Position numbers and translations under genes: made by a program. Of a stretch of 64,000 nucleotides of DNA, positions 1-10,900 are shown one piece after another. Origin of the DNA: Robinsoniella peoriensis. Lineage in GTDB: Bacteria > Bacillota > Clostridia > Lachnospirales > Lachnospiraceae. Where the stretch lies: NCBI RefSeq assembly GCF_042680125.1, contig NZ_JBHTNY010000003.1. One strand, written 5' to 3'. The first letter of the stretch is position 1. Each line of letters begins with the position of its first letter. Below the pieces are notes generated by a model. It had not been told where the DNA came from. It searched no databases and saw only the letters and a list, made by a program, of their open reading frames with translations.

Positions 1-18
1 TAACATCTGAGTAACCAT
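1..18 (-). CDS. start of a truncated gene (first six codons only)
   Basis: Only the first six codons (M V T Q M L) lie in the window, so the product cannot be named. The start is supported by a strong Shine-Dalgarno, AGGAGGAGA on the minus strand at 25-33, seven bases before the ATG. A promoter-like sequence lies 70-95 bases upstream. The gene follows the sugar ABC transporter in the same direction and may belong to the same glycan locus, but this is inferred only from position. Confidence 0.5.
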
Positions 19-85
19 AGATTTTCTCCTCCTGAATTTTATTTTGTAAACCCTGAAACCCTTTTATGTTCCTGTTAATACTTAT

Positions 86-114
86 ATTATAAACCAAGTT
101 TACTAATACCTCAA
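86..114 (-). promoter_or_regulatory. sigma-A type promoter for the gene at the left edge
   Basis: On the minus strand TTGAGG (109-114) and TATAAT (86-91) are separated by 17 bases. It lies between the ABC-transporter operon and the truncated gene starting at 18, and would give a leader of about 60 bases. The gene at the left edge may therefore be transcribed independently of the transporter. Confidence 0.6.
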
Positions 115-211
115 TGATACTTTGTTTGAATTCAGGATAAATTCTAAAGCCCGCCATGATGAGAAAACCAGCTGTGCAGATGGAGGCTGTGTTTGGGGAG
201 AGCAGATGGGG

Positions 212-1717
212 TCATTTTGCCGCCTTCCCCTTCCATTCATCAATCTGCTTTTGCATCTCATCAATTACCTTCTGTAATCCTGTCGCCTCCAGTTTTTTCT
301 GCAGCTCCGGCAGATATTCGGAAGGTTCAACACTTCCGGTAAACAGGGACGGTCCGAATTCATCCAGAATATTCCGGAAACCTGCGATCTCGGTACTTAC
401 CGGTTCGGAATTAAAATCAAACCCAAAGGAAGGAGCATTAACAGCCTGATCGTTAAACTCTTTAAACGTACTCCATTTATCTGCCGGTTCCGTATCCTGC
501 ACGTAAGTATTGAACAAGCCCCCCTGTATCCAGTACGGAACGGAGTAATCTTTTCTTTTTTCCTCAATCAGCTTCACTTTAGTGTCATATACATATGGCT
601 TTCCTTTCACGGCCTCTTTCTCTTCTGCCGATACCGGAACTTTTTCATAATGTACGCCTTCGATTCCATAGTTTAGAAGATTTCTCAAATATTCATCCGT
701 GTTTACCAGATTTAAAAACGCCACCGCTTTCTCTGGGTTTTTGCAGTTCTTTGATATTGCAGTCAGGGAACCTCTGGCTGAAGCATTGGTTACCTGCATA
801 TCCATAATGGGAGAGATTGCCACTTCGTATCCAAGGTCTTTTCCCCAGACGACATCTGCATAGGGCTGTCCATCCCCTTTTGTCACAAACCGTTTCACCG
901 ATTTGTCATCCGTTGCGGTTGCCGCATCTTTATTGATATATCCAGCCAGATAATACCTTCTTATGGTATTCAGGGTATTTTTCATCTGGTCCGTTTCAAA
1001 CAGGTTTTTCACCGTCAATGATTCATCCCCATATTCGATTCCTACGGGATCCTGTATTTTATCCATATAGGTTGGCGCAGTAAAGCTCTTAATCAGATAT
1101 AAGGGCACTACGTCCGGTTCTTTTTCTTTGATCAGCTGCAGCCATGGTTCCAGATCTTCTAATGTGTGGATGTCCGAAACCGGAATATCATATTTATCCA
1201 CATATTCTTTGGTAAATACCCACATTGGATAACTGCCGATCTCCTTTTCATTTGGTACCCCATAGGTTACGCCTCCGATCTTCGCCGCATCCCAGAAACG
1301 CTTGTCAATTTTCTCATACATTTCCTTTCCTTCTTTTTGAAGGTAATCGTCAAGAGGCAGGAATGCTCCTTTTTGAGCCATCTGCAAGTAATCATTTGCC
1401 CAGGAACTTGTAAATGCCAAGTCCCAGTTATCCCCGGTATTAATTACCACCTGCATCTTCTGATTATAATCACCCCAGCCGATATTATTAATTTTGATCT
1501 CCACTCCTATTTTTTCTCTTGTATACTCATTGATTTTTTCCAGAACCTGAGGGGTATCTTTCTGCGCATCACCATCCTGATACCAAATAAGTGTTACCAC
1601 CTCTTCCCCATCTGTCCCCTTTGCCGTCTCCTTACTTCCGCATCCAGATGCCATTCCCAGAATCAGTACACCTGCAGTGATGAGTGCTGCTGCTTTTTTT
1701 ATTTTATTAAATTTCAT
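212..1717 (-). CDS. LplA-like extracellular sugar-binding lipoprotein of an ABC importer
   Basis: This 501-residue protein has a lysine-rich N terminus, a hydrophobic stretch and a lipobox ending ASGC near residue 26. It should therefore be cleaved and lipid-anchored outside the membrane; the Lgt enzyme is encoded at 37162. The body resembles family 1 solute-binding proteins of the LplA type, with a C-terminal DUF3502-like region. It lies directly downstream of two matching permeases, so it is the ligand-capture subunit. The ligand is unknown. The two mannosidases in the same locus suggest mannose-containing oligosaccharides, which is inference. The start follows AAGGGAACGGATT. Confidence 0.9.
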   Translation of the reverse strand: MKFNKIKKAAALITAGVLILGMASGCGSKETAKGTDGEEVVTLIWYQDGDAQKDTPQVLEKINEYTREKIGVEIKINNIGWGDYNQKMQVVINTGDNWDLAFTSSWANDYLQMAQKGAFLPLDDYLQKEGKEMYEKIDKRFWDAAKIGGVTYGVPNEKEIGSYPMWVFTKEYVDKYDIPVSDIHTLEDLEPWLQLIKEKEPDVVPLYLIKSFTAPTYMDKIQDPVGIEYGDESLTVKNLFETDQMKNTLNTIRRYYLAGYINKDAATATDDKSVKRFVTKGDGQPYADVVWGKDLGYEVAISPIMDMQVTNASARGSLTAISKNCKNPEKAVAFLNLVNTDEYLRNLLNYGIEGVHYEKVPVSAEEKEAVKGKPYVYDTKVKLIEEKRKDYSVPYWIQGGLFNTYVQDTEPADKWSTFKEFNDQAVNAPSFGFDFNSEPVSTEIAGFRNILDEFGPSLFTGSVEPSEYLPELQKKLEATGLQKVIDEMQKQIDEWKGKAAK

Positions 1718-1791
1718 AATCCGTTCCCTTTCTTCATTGCCACAACCATTGCGGTTACTTTTTTAATAGTTTCATAGATTCTCTTTCTCAC

Positions 1792-2751
1792 CTATTCTTT
1801 TACTGCTCCAATCGTTAACCCATTGATAAAATACCTTTGGAAAAATGGATATGCAAAGACAATTGGCAAAGTGGAGATTACCACTATCGCCATCTTAATA
1901 GTCTCTTTTGGCAGATTAGCCGCTGCCTGTATCCCATCAACGCCCATCATGGATTTATTGCTTGCCAGCCAGTCAATGGAATTTTCTATCTGTATTAGCA
2001 GGTATTGCAGCGGCAAAATTTCTTTTCCGTCCAGATACATCATGGCGCAAAACCAGTCATTCCAGTATGCAAGCGTAAGAAATAAACCTATCGTGGCAAG
2101 CCCCGGCAATGCCATTGGAATTACAATTTTAAAGAAAAGTTTCCATTCGGATGCGCCGTCTATTTTCGCTGATTCTACGACTGCATCCGGAATACTGGTT
2201 TTGAAAAAGGTCCGAAGCACAATTACATTAAAGGTGTTCAGGCATAGTGGTAAAATCAATGCCCAGACCGTATCCTTCAGCATGAGGAATTTGGAAACTA
2301 CTAAATAATTTGCAACCATACCTCCGCTAAATAACATTGGCACTGTAATTACCAAAGTAAATAACTTTCGGTAGGCATAGGTTTTTCTGGAAAGGGCATA
2401 TGCGTATGTACCTGTCAGCAAGAGTCCAATGACCGTTCCGGTAACAGTAACAAAAATGGTAACTCCATAGCTGCGGATTATATTATCTCCGGCATTGATA
2501 ATGTACTGGTATGCGTAAAAGCTCAGTTTTTCAGGAAAGAACTGATAGCCATTCACAGCCAGGATTTTTTCATCCGTAAATGAAATGATCATAACAAAAA
2601 TAAATGGGATTACACAAAACAGCGAAAGTGCACTTAAAATAATGTTAAAAATCACATTGGTCGGTTTTTTTACCTTGTTATATTTACACTGTTCTGCTTC
2701 TATTTTCTGAAGCTTTTTCTCAAGTTTTGCTTCTTTATATCCGGCAAACAT
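1792..2751 (-). CDS. carbohydrate ABC transporter permease (LplC/YtcP type)
   Basis: This 319-residue membrane protein of the MalG-like MetI fold has about six hydrophobic segments. The cytoplasmic-loop EAA motif appears around residues 188-205 (ESAKIDGASEWKLFFKIVIP), where the ATPase docks. It begins after AAGGAGGGAATGGA and follows the partner permease by 12 bases, so the two are surely cotranscribed. No ATPase gene is present here. Importers of this class commonly use a shared MsmX-like ATPase encoded elsewhere, and I infer the same here. Confidence 0.9.
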   Translation of the reverse strand: MFAGYKEAKLEKKLQKIEAEQCKYNKVKKPTNVIFNIILSALSLFCVIPFIFVMIISFTDEKILAVNGYQFFPEKLSFYAYQYIINAGDNIIRSYGVTIFVTVTGTVIGLLLTGTYAYALSRKTYAYRKLFTLVITVPMLFSGGMVANYLVVSKFLMLKDTVWALILPLCLNTFNVIVLRTFFKTSIPDAVVESAKIDGASEWKLFFKIVIPMALPGLATIGLFLTLAYWNDWFCAMMYLDGKEILPLQYLLIQIENSIDWLASNKSMMGVDGIQAAANLPKETIKMAIVVISTLPIVFAYPFFQRYFINGLTIGAVKE

Positions 2752-2763
2752 TCCATTCCCTCC

Positions 2764-3708
2764 TTAAAATAGTGCATTATCGCTGTCCACTTTGGATACG
2801 ATTTTATTAGCAGCCATAATCAATACAAATCCTACCGTTGACTGGAACAATGCTGCTGCAGAACTCATCCCGATCTCTCCATTGGCACGCAATGCCCTGA
2901 AGATATAGGTATCCAGAACATTCGTCACATCGAACAACGCACCAGAATTTTTAGGCAGCTGGTAGAAAAGACCGAAGTCTGCATTGAATATTTTTCCAAT
3001 TGACATGATCATTAAAATAGTTATAACCGGTTTCAGAAGTGGTAAAGTAATGAATTTGATCTGCTGCCACTTTGTTGCCCCATCCAGGACTGCAGCCTCA
3101 TAATATGTTTTATCAATTCCGCAGATAGAGGCAAGATAAACCACCGTATTATAACCGATTCCTTTCCACTGGCTCATCAGGATAATCAGAAATGGCCACC
3201 AGGATTTTTCTGTATACCAGGAAATCCCCTCTTTTCCATATTGCTGCAGAACATTATTGACAAAACCTTTTTCCGGGTTTAAGAATGCGAATAGACAGTA
3301 ACTAACCACAACCCAGGATAAAAAATATGGCAGAAACATAGCGCTTTGATAGATCTTTGCCATGCCTTTGTTCCGGATCTCATTGAGCAGCAGGGCAACC
3401 AGAACCGGAAGCGCCACTCCCAGTATGATGAATACCAGATTATACAAGACTGTATTTAAAAATACTCTGGCTGCATCCCCGCTTGCGAACAGGAATTTGA
3501 AATTGTCAAATCCAACCCAATCACTCTCTATCAGACTTTTGAAAAATCCGCCGTTGTCTGCTATCCGGAATTTTTTAAAAGCAACTAAAATTCCAAACAG
3601 CGGCAGATAGGTAAACAACAGGAACCATATGCCGCCCGGCAGACTTAAAAACAACAGTTCTTTATTCGCCTTTAAACGGCTTAAAAATTTTCCATTTTTG
3701 TTTCCCAT
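2764..3708 (-). CDS. carbohydrate ABC transporter permease (LplB type)
   Basis: This is a 314-residue MalF-like permease of the LplB/YtcO group. A short basic N terminus is followed by about six membrane segments and an EAA loop (EAAVLDGATKWQQIKFITLP). The start at 3708 is chosen because GGGAGG lies just upstream and the preceding in-frame codons have no such site. It is the first gene of the importer operon. The gap before it carries the terminator of the response regulator gene. Confidence 0.9.
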   Translation of the reverse strand: MGNKNGKFLSRLKANKELLFLSLPGGIWFLLFTYLPLFGILVAFKKFRIADNGGFFKSLIESDWVGFDNFKFLFASGDAARVFLNTVLYNLVFIILGVALPVLVALLLNEIRNKGMAKIYQSAMFLPYFLSWVVVSYCLFAFLNPEKGFVNNVLQQYGKEGISWYTEKSWWPFLIILMSQWKGIGYNTVVYLASICGIDKTYYEAAVLDGATKWQQIKFITLPLLKPVITILMIMSIGKIFNADFGLFYQLPKNSGALFDVTNVLDTYIFRALRANGEIGMSSAAALFQSTVGFVLIMAANKIVSKVDSDNALF

Positions 3709-3820
3709 TTTATTCCCTCCCTTGTTATTTGATACATTTACTATATCATTTAACAAAATTGGAATATAGTTGAAAACTTTTAGGTTTCTTGTACATTTTC
3801 TAGCTGGAGAAGCAGCAAAT

Positions 3821-3847
3821 AAAAAAATATGGCGCAGTGGTCTGCCC
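3821..3847 (-). terminator. probable terminator after the YesN-type regulator
   Basis: On the minus strand, just after the response regulator stop at 3850, a short GC-rich hairpin (GGCAG, loop ACCA, CTGC plus GCC) is followed by ATATTTTTTT. It would separate the two-component genes from the transporter genes. The stem is short and has a bulge. Confidence 0.5.
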
Positions 3848-3849
3848 TG

Positions 3850-5379
3850 TTAATATTTTTTCATTTCCCGCAGTGTGGCAGGTGACACCCCATAACACTG
3901 CTTGAATTTTCGATAGAAGTAACTGGTATCCGGATACCCTACTTCCTTCGCAATATCATTAATGCGCATATTGGTACTTAGAATCAGTTCTTTCGCCCTG
4001 CTGTTTTTTGTATTGCTCAAGTACTGCGCGAATGAACACCCCACCTCTTTTTGAAAAATCTGCCCCAGATAGGATGTATTCATGTGATATTTATGGGCGA
4101 GGGTCTTCAGGTTCATATCTTCCCTGTAGTTTTCCCTGACTTCTGCAAGAATCTGCTTGATCACAGGCGTATAATAGGATTCTTCTGTGTGCAGGCTGTC
4201 AATCATATTTATAATTTCTTCGCGAAAGACGGTCTTCACGGAAATGATATCCTCTGCCTGATTAATTTCTTCAATTATATGATATAAGCGATGCTTTCCG
4301 CCGCTGTCCAGTAGTTTGTATTCTTCCCGTATATCCTGAATGATACCGGCTATTCTCAGGCACATTTGTAATAGTACGTCTACCTCCATATCCCTGTTTA
4401 CATGATTTATAAACAATTCCTCCAGATAACTGAGTGCACTCGCTTTATCTTTTTGGATGATCAGCCGCTGAAACCGTTCTGCATCTACGGAAATAACCAT
4501 AGATTTCCTGTTATTGATATACTCCTGATCAACACAGCTTCCATATCCATCAATAACCAGATATTTCTGATTGGAAAGCGCTTCCCGGTACGCCCGGGGC
4601 ATTTCCGTAAATTCCATAAAAGGAGAACTGATGCTGGTAAAAATGTGAATGCCAAATCTCTTCTCAATCTGGTTCTGCATATCCGTCAGATATCTTCTGA
4701 CTTCTCTTGCTCTATCTGACTGGCTGGATAAAGTCAGAAGAATGCTGTCAGGCGGTAAATGATATACGCGTATTTCTTCTTCTGTCACTATTTGCCCAAG
4801 CCAGCTCATTACATCGGTAATCTTAAACTCACCCAGGCTGTCCAGCTTAAGTTTCATTACCGCCGCATATGTATAGGGTTTCGTGGCAGATAAGCCGGTT
4901 TGCGTCATATAATGTACCTGTTCATCGTAATTCATTTTACCGCTTAAGAATCGCATAAAATCTGTCTTACCATCAATCTGCGCCATATCTGCCTCTTCTC
5001 TTTCCTTAAGCCTCGCTGCTGCAGACTGCAGAGATCTTTCCAGCTGCTCTTCATCTATGGGCTTTAAAATATAGTTTTCTACTTCAAGGTGAATTGCTGC
5101 CCTGGCATATTCAAATTCATCGTATCCCGTAAGAATAATAAAGCGGACCCTTTTACTTTTCTCCCTCAGCCGCTCCATCAGATCAAGTCCATTCATTCTC
5201 GGCATGGAGATATCGGATACCACAATATCCACTTCCTCTTTTTCCCAGCAGGCAAGTGCATCAATACCATCATGAGCCATATGGACAATGGTCATTTCCA
5301 AAGCTTCCCAGTCTATTATATTTTTGATTCCCTGCAGAATAAATTCTTCATCTTCAACTAACATTACTTTTTTCATCAT
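3850..5379 (-). CDS. YesN-type response regulator with AraC DNA-binding domain
   Basis: This 509-residue protein has an N-terminal receiver domain with phospho-acceptor Asp56 (VVSDISMPRMNG), a long middle region, and a C-terminal AraC pair of helix-turn-helix motifs from about residue 405. It is the usual partner of the YesM-type kinase directly upstream. The two reading frames overlap by 26 bases, which points to translational coupling. It most likely controls the neighbouring sugar transporter and mannosidase genes. The start follows AGGAG by six bases. Confidence 0.92.
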   Translation of the reverse strand: MMKKVMLVEDEEFILQGIKNIIDWEALEMTIVHMAHDGIDALACWEKEEVDIVVSDISMPRMNGLDLMERLREKSKRVRFIILTGYDEFEYARAAIHLEVENYILKPIDEEQLERSLQSAAARLKEREEADMAQIDGKTDFMRFLSGKMNYDEQVHYMTQTGLSATKPYTYAAVMKLKLDSLGEFKITDVMSWLGQIVTEEEIRVYHLPPDSILLTLSSQSDRAREVRRYLTDMQNQIEKRFGIHIFTSISSPFMEFTEMPRAYREALSNQKYLVIDGYGSCVDQEYINNRKSMVISVDAERFQRLIIQKDKASALSYLEELFINHVNRDMEVDVLLQMCLRIAGIIQDIREEYKLLDSGGKHRLYHIIEEINQAEDIISVKTVFREEIINMIDSLHTEESYYTPVIKQILAEVRENYREDMNLKTLAHKYHMNTSYLGQIFQKEVGCSFAQYLSNTKNSRAKELILSTNMRINDIAKEVGYPDTSYFYRKFKQCYGVSPATLREMKKY

Positions 5380-7090
5380 AACCTGCTCCTTTTAATGGAA
5401 AACGTAAATTTACCCGCAGACCGGCTGGCTGGTTTGCCTCTAAAAGAACCCCATAACCCTTACCATATGCCGCCCGCATGCGAAGATTTACATTTTGTAT
5501 TCCGATTGAACCCTTTGACTCTTCACAAAGACAATTTAATTCCCTGTTTTTATCTGTAATTGCCTCATCCTTCATGCCATATCCGTTATCCGAGACCACA
5601 ATCAGCATATCATCGCTATCCTCTTTTATTTCAATACAGATCCGGTTGTCACTATCCTCCAGGCGGATACCATGTACCAGGTAATTTTCGATCACAGGCT
5701 GAATGATAAATTTAATGACCGGTATATTCACAAATGCTTCCGGACAGTCAATCTCAAACTGGAACTTATTCTGATATCGGAATTCAAATAATTCCAGATA
5801 CTTTTTACAGTAATGAAGTTCCTTTGCCAGCGTGATAATATCGGTATCTTTAATCTGGCTGCGGAATATGACGGCAAGACCGTAGAGCATCTTCCCCACC
5901 TCCCTGTCGCCGTTGCATATGGCCTTCATACGGATGGACTCCAACGTATTGTATAGAAAATGAGGATTGATCTGACTCTGCAATGCCGCCATCTCCGCAT
6001 TCTTCTGCTCAATCTGTGCCAGATAACTCTTTTGAATGTAATGGTTCAGTTCCACACACATTTCATTGAAATGCTCTGCAATTACATCCAGTTCATCTTT
6101 TTCCTCATCTACTTTCAGCCGGACATCCAGATCTCCTTTTGTAACCCGTTCCATTCCATCTAATATCCCATCCAGTCTGCCGGTCAGCTTGATCAGATAA
6201 AAATGGATAAACACAATACCAAGGGTAACAATAGACAGCCCGATTAGAATAATAGTAGCCCACAGCCCCGCCGGCATTTTATCCGCCCGGGACTTTCCGA
6301 TGGAGGCAGCTACATGGAAATCTTTGACCTGGCGGTAATTGACAAAGGATTTCAGCTCTTCTTCCATCTGCCTGGTATCCTCCAACAACAGCATTTTCTT
6401 TGCATCACCCCTGCCGCTGGAATCGAACACAAGATTTCCAAAACTGCTGTAAACCAACAGATCACACCGCTCAAAATATTGCCATGCATCGGCAAGCCCT
6501 GCATTTTGAAAGAAGACAATCATGCATCCGATATTCTCCAGTGTCACCGGATCACGGATTTCTTTTAAAAATTCATACTGCAGGGGCTGTTCCATTCGTT
6601 TTTCATCTAACTGATTCCTTAAATACCCTGACACTTCCCGGCGTGAGACTTTGCCATCCGGGGTGTATACGGTCAGTTCTTCTTTTGGGTAGCTGACGAA
6701 GCGAATGCTTTTGATCTGCGGGCTTTCTTCCATGGCATTAAATGCAAAATCATCAATCCCGTTATAGCTGGCAGATGAAGAAGCCGAGAATGCATCCAGC
6801 CTGTGTTTTAAATAAGCAGTAATATCTTCCGTAAGATAAGATATCACATCCTGGAGTTCTGTATTGGATTTATACAAATCCGCCAGCATATTATCTGCTT
6901 TATCCGAAGAACGCAGAATTTCCCGCGAAGCATCCTCCCCCACTTTCTGCATGTATTTCAAACTCTTTTCCTGTATCTGTCCTTTGGTATTTATAATAAA
7001 ATAAACGACCAGTGCTGCTATGCCCACACTGATCAGTGTATATGTACGGAATAATTTCCGGTAAAGCTGCTTTGGTGTTTTCTTATTCAT
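5354..7090 (-). CDS. YesM-type sensor histidine kinase
   Basis: This 578-residue membrane kinase has a membrane segment near residues 15-33, an extracellular sensor region to about residue 275, a second membrane segment, a HAMP-like linker and a His_kinase domain. The phospho-acceptor motif NPHFLYNTLESI is clear, and the C-terminal ATP-binding part contains SDNGYGMKD. Proteins of this LytS/YesM class usually monitor carbohydrate uptake. The ATG follows a GGGGGTGAT site. The gene starts just after the terminator of the mannosidase operon, so its own promoter or some readthrough is needed. Confidence 0.92.
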   Translation of the reverse strand: MNKKTPKQLYRKLFRTYTLISVGIAALVVYFIINTKGQIQEKSLKYMQKVGEDASREILRSSDKADNMLADLYKSNTELQDVISYLTEDITAYLKHRLDAFSASSSASYNGIDDFAFNAMEESPQIKSIRFVSYPKEELTVYTPDGKVSRREVSGYLRNQLDEKRMEQPLQYEFLKEIRDPVTLENIGCMIVFFQNAGLADAWQYFERCDLLVYSSFGNLVFDSSGRGDAKKMLLLEDTRQMEEELKSFVNYRQVKDFHVAASIGKSRADKMPAGLWATIILIGLSIVTLGIVFIHFYLIKLTGRLDGILDGMERVTKGDLDVRLKVDEEKDELDVIAEHFNEMCVELNHYIQKSYLAQIEQKNAEMAALQSQINPHFLYNTLESIRMKAICNGDREVGKMLYGLAVIFRSQIKDTDIITLAKELHYCKKYLELFEFRYQNKFQFEIDCPEAFVNIPVIKFIIQPVIENYLVHGIRLEDSDNRICIEIKEDSDDMLIVVSDNGYGMKDEAITDKNRELNCLCEESKGSIGIQNVNLRMRAAYGKGYGVLLEANQPAGLRVNLRFPLKGAGYDEKSNVS

Positions 7091-7129
7091 ATTTCACATC
7101 ACCCCCATAATTATTATATAATATACAGC

Positions 7130-7171
7130 AAAAAAAGGAGTATAGAAGACCTGAACGCACTTCTATACTCC
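7130..7171 (-). terminator. intrinsic terminator of the mannosidase operon
   Basis: A perfect 12-bp stem (GGAGTATAGAAG paired with CTTCTATACTCC, 7137-7148 and 7160-7171) with an 11-base loop is followed on the minus strand by seven T residues. It sits between the DUF624 gene and the histidine kinase gene and is one of the clearest terminators in the window. Confidence 0.88.
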
Positions 7172-7206
7172 TTAATACACAGGCAGCTGCCCGCGAAAGG
7201 GACGCT

Positions 7207-7887
7207 TTAGGCTTTACCGTATTTTTCTTTCATTTCCGATATAATCCGCCGGTTCATAAAAGCAACCAGAAATCCGTAGAAACTGCCCATAAATAAAACC
7301 GTTGTACCCGGGGACAGTTCAAAAGCCAAAAGTATGATACCGAAAGCCGCCAGATTGCCGATGGCAGCCACTGGCTTGCCCAATGTATAAGCCAGTGCCA
7401 GTTTGCACACATCCGGGGAGGTTAATTCAGTATTTACCGTCAGAAAATACAGATTTGGCGTTAACAGCAATACAACAAGAAACAACAGCATAAATAAAAC
7501 CGCCAGTAAAAACACCGGAACTATTCTGGTGAAAAAATTCAGGTTGGTCCATATCATAAAGATGGCTGTTAACTGAAGAGCCCCTGATTTTACTGCCTTT
7601 TTAAAGTATTTTTCATATCCTTTCCGATAATCTCTGACTGCACCGGCTTCGATTCCGGATACGAATCTGCCCATGGAATAGAGTACCGCTGAAAATGCAG
7701 GTGCTGCCGGCAGGAGGCACAAAAGAAATAGCGGCAGAAAAGTTCCGGCACGGCTGATACCTACAAATAGTAAAAATAACAAAACCGGCAGATTACATAT
7801 GATAAACAGAAAATTTATTCCCAGGAAATAATATATCCTGCTAAAAAAATTCATAATCCGCTCCCAGTTAAAAATATCATGCTGCAT
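7207..7887 (-). CDS. DUF624 (YesL-like) membrane protein
   Basis: This 226-residue protein has about five hydrophobic segments and the features of the DUF624/YesL family, which is often encoded beside YesMN-type regulators and sugar transporters. Its molecular role is not established. I place the start at 7887 because AAAGGAGG lies eight bases upstream; an earlier in-frame ATG at 7911 has no such site. It is the last gene of the GH125-GH38 unit. A small hairpin lies between it and the GH38 stop. Confidence 0.82.
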   Translation of the reverse strand: MQHDIFNWERIMNFFSRIYYFLGINFLFIICNLPVLLFLLFVGISRAGTFLPLFLLCLLPAAPAFSAVLYSMGRFVSGIEAGAVRDYRKGYEKYFKKAVKSGALQLTAIFMIWTNLNFFTRIVPVFLLAVLFMLLFLVVLLLTPNLYFLTVNTELTSPDVCKLALAYTLGKPVAAIGNLAAFGIILLAFELSPGTTVLFMGSFYGFLVAFMNRRIISEMKEKYGKA

Positions 7888-7918
7888 TTCTTTTCCTCCT
7901 TTTACCGGCATGCCTTAG

Positions 7919-7945
7919 TTAGAGCGTGTCTGAAAAAACTCTAAC
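7919..7945. repeat. small hairpin with AGAGCGTG-family end sequence
   Basis: GTTAGAG and CTCTAAC form a 7-bp stem around a loop containing CGTGTCTGAAAAA. The GH38 stop codon TAG lies inside the stem. The AGAGCGTGTCTGAAAA sequence matches the ends of longer palindromic elements at 17753, 51728, 53289 and 53443, so this may be a solo end of that family. Confidence 0.45.
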
Positions 7946-10900
7946 ATTTAAATAGAATTGTTTTAATTTCAAATGGCTTTAACATTATGGAGATTTCGGT
8001 TTCACTGCAAAATTCCTGAATCGGTCGTTCTCTCAGATCTCCTTCAGCCCAAGCGGTAAACTGGAATCCAGGCTTTATAGCTGCCTGGCATCTGGAACCA
8101 GCGAATTCATGGAAACGCACCACCAGGTAATTGCCGTCTTCTGATTTCTTAATGGCATCGGCCTCCACATGGTCACAGTCAAATACAAGGAAACTCTCAT
8201 AGGGAAGGTTTGCCGTACCTTTTCTTAACTCTAACGGACGGTTTAACCGGTGGGCTTCCTGAATCACCCTGCCATTTATACAATCACCCCTATGAGGCAG
8301 AAGTGCATAAGTAAATTCATGCAACCCCTGATCCTGTAGATGATCCGGATGGGTAGCCGCCTTAAGCAGCGTGATTCTTAAAATATTATCCTTTACATCG
8401 TAACCGTATTTACAGTCATTTAATAGCGCAACCCCATAATCATGTTCTGATAAATCTGCAAATCTGTGAGCAACTGTTTCAAATCTAGCCTGATCCCAGC
8501 TGGTGTTCCAATGGTTCGGGCGCTTCACGTTCCCGTACTGCACATCGTATGTGGCATAAGTCGTTCGAATATCCACAGGGAATGCTGCTTTTAACAGCTG
8601 ATGATTCTCATGGTAATCCACCTTTGTCCGAAAATCTATCCTGCGGTTATCCTCATACAAAATAATATCCTGTTCAACCGTAGAATTCATATATTTCCAT
8701 TCCAGATGGACCACTGTCATAAGGGGACCGGAAACCACAATCTGGAATTTCTGAAGATCTGTAATTTCTTTCATCTTCTGCTGATAGAAAATATCAATAT
8801 CCCAGGCATCATTCCCAAGAGGTTTGTCTTCAAACATCTGCAATACATTGCCCTTTGTTCCCTCTGCAAGCACTTCCCGCTTTGCATCCTTGTCATAAAG
8901 CCTGCTGATCTGCCCATGCTCGTTAAAATCAATAATATAATATTTTGTTTCGATACTTTTTCCTTCTATATAAGAGGAGTCATTTTCCAGTCCGGAATTA
9001 TCCGCCCCGCCGGATTCTTTGACACACCTGATCTGTGCAAATCCCATCGCCGGAATTTCTCCTGTCTGGACATATGTTCCTTCCGTTCCGGTTTGCATTT
9101 TCAGGTTGTTTCCACTCTGATCCATGCAGCGGAGTATTCCCGTCTCAGGTATTTCTATAATGCCATCCAGCTTCCAGGATGCATGATTGAGAACCGTATA
9201 GGTATCTTCTGATTCATCCAGTATAATTCCATATGCTTCTTTTTCTACTTCCCTTGCAATATCTCTCGCTTTTTCATAGTCCACTTTGGAATCTTCATAT
9301 ACCTCATGGATAGAAGAACCGGGTATGATATCATGGAACTGGTTTGTCAAAAGGATTTTCCAACCTTCTGTCAGGGCTTCCTGATTCGCTTTTTTCAGAT
9401 CTCCCTGGGAAAGTGCTGCCATGGCTGTCAGCCACTCCGTATTACCATACAGGTATTCCATTTTCCGGTTCATGCGCTTATTATAACCCTGGCTGGTATA
9501 AGTTCCCCTATGATACTCCAGATATAATTCTCCATCCCAGGTATGGACATATTGATCAGTATTCTTTACCGTATCCTTAAGGTCTCTAAAGTAAGCGCCT
9601 GCAGTGGAGGTCTTAAGCGCCGGAAGTCCCGGTATCTTATCGATCCGTCTTCTCTGCTCCAGCATATCCCTGTTCACACCGCCTCCCCCGTCTCCATATC
9701 CATAGGAAATGAGAAGTTCTTTGTTCATATCTTTTTCACTGTAAGCATCCCATACTCCTTTTACCGTCTTCGCCGTAAGCTGCCCGTTATAAGTGTAGAA
9801 CCAGGATCCCGGTGTACTCCACGGATCCGGTGTAGTTATGAAATGGGTAAGGATTTCGCTTCCGTCTATGCCCTTCCATTTGAACGTATCATGGGGCATC
9901 CGGTTGTACTGGTTCCAGCTGATCTTGGTTGTCATGAACATATCTATACCGGATTTTTTTAAGATCTGGGGCAGCGCCCAGGAATACCCGAATACATCGG
10001 GAAGCCAGAGGTACTCCACCTCTTTATCAAATTCATCTTTTATAAATTTACTGCCAATTAATATCTGTCTTGTGAGAGATTCACCGCTTGTAATGTTACA
10101 ATCGGCTTCTACCCACATGCCTCCGTCCACTTCCCATTGACCGGATTTTACTTTCTCTTTGATCTTTTCAAATATTTGCGGAAAATCATTTTTTATGTAT
10201 TCATATAACTGAGGCTGGGTCTGCAGGAAGACATATTCAGGATATTGTTCCATCAGACGCAGAACCGTAGAAAATGACCTGGAACACTTTTCTCTGGTGT
10301 GTTTCAAACGCCACAGCCATGCAACATCTATATGTGTATGCCCAACGCATTTTACCAGTATCCGGGCATCCTTACCCATGCTTTCGATCTTTTCGTTTAT
10401 CTTTTCATCTGACAAATGAACAGATTCATAAAAGCTGCTGCTTCCCGGATAGGACCAGTCTATACATTCCAGCGCACTGTCCAGTGCTGTGCGCAGCTGA
10501 TGTTTTACCGGGTCATCATCATGCAGATTTTTAACAGCATCTATTATCATAGATGACAAATAGTAGAGGTCATCCGTTTTTTCATCCAGCCAGGCGAGGT
10601 CAGCCTGATTGATTCTATGCTCCTGGGGAACAGGTGCTCCGCCGCCTTCCAGGCCCGACCACAGGCGAAATGTCAGATCCAGACTGCGTCCCAGATGCTT
10701 TTCCTCAAAAAACACTTCTTTATGGTTAACGTCTACCCCCTGGTATGGTGTTTTATCCACATACAGCAGTGACTCAAATCCCGAATTATTTCCGGCTCCG
10801 GTATTACCATAATCAAATATACCCAATACCTTTTTTCCCTTCCATTCTTCCGGAATTGTGATATCTTTATGAAGCCACAGATATCTGTCTCTTCCCTGCC

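Noticed and set aside
1166..1777. 203-codon plus-strand frame opposite the solute-binding protein
   Set aside because: The minus-strand lipoprotein has a clear signal peptide, lipobox and family features; the plus frame is its shadow.
8601..9212. 203-codon plus-strand frame
   Set aside because: It lies wholly inside the GH38 gene on the other strand, has no ribosome site and no recognisable domain.
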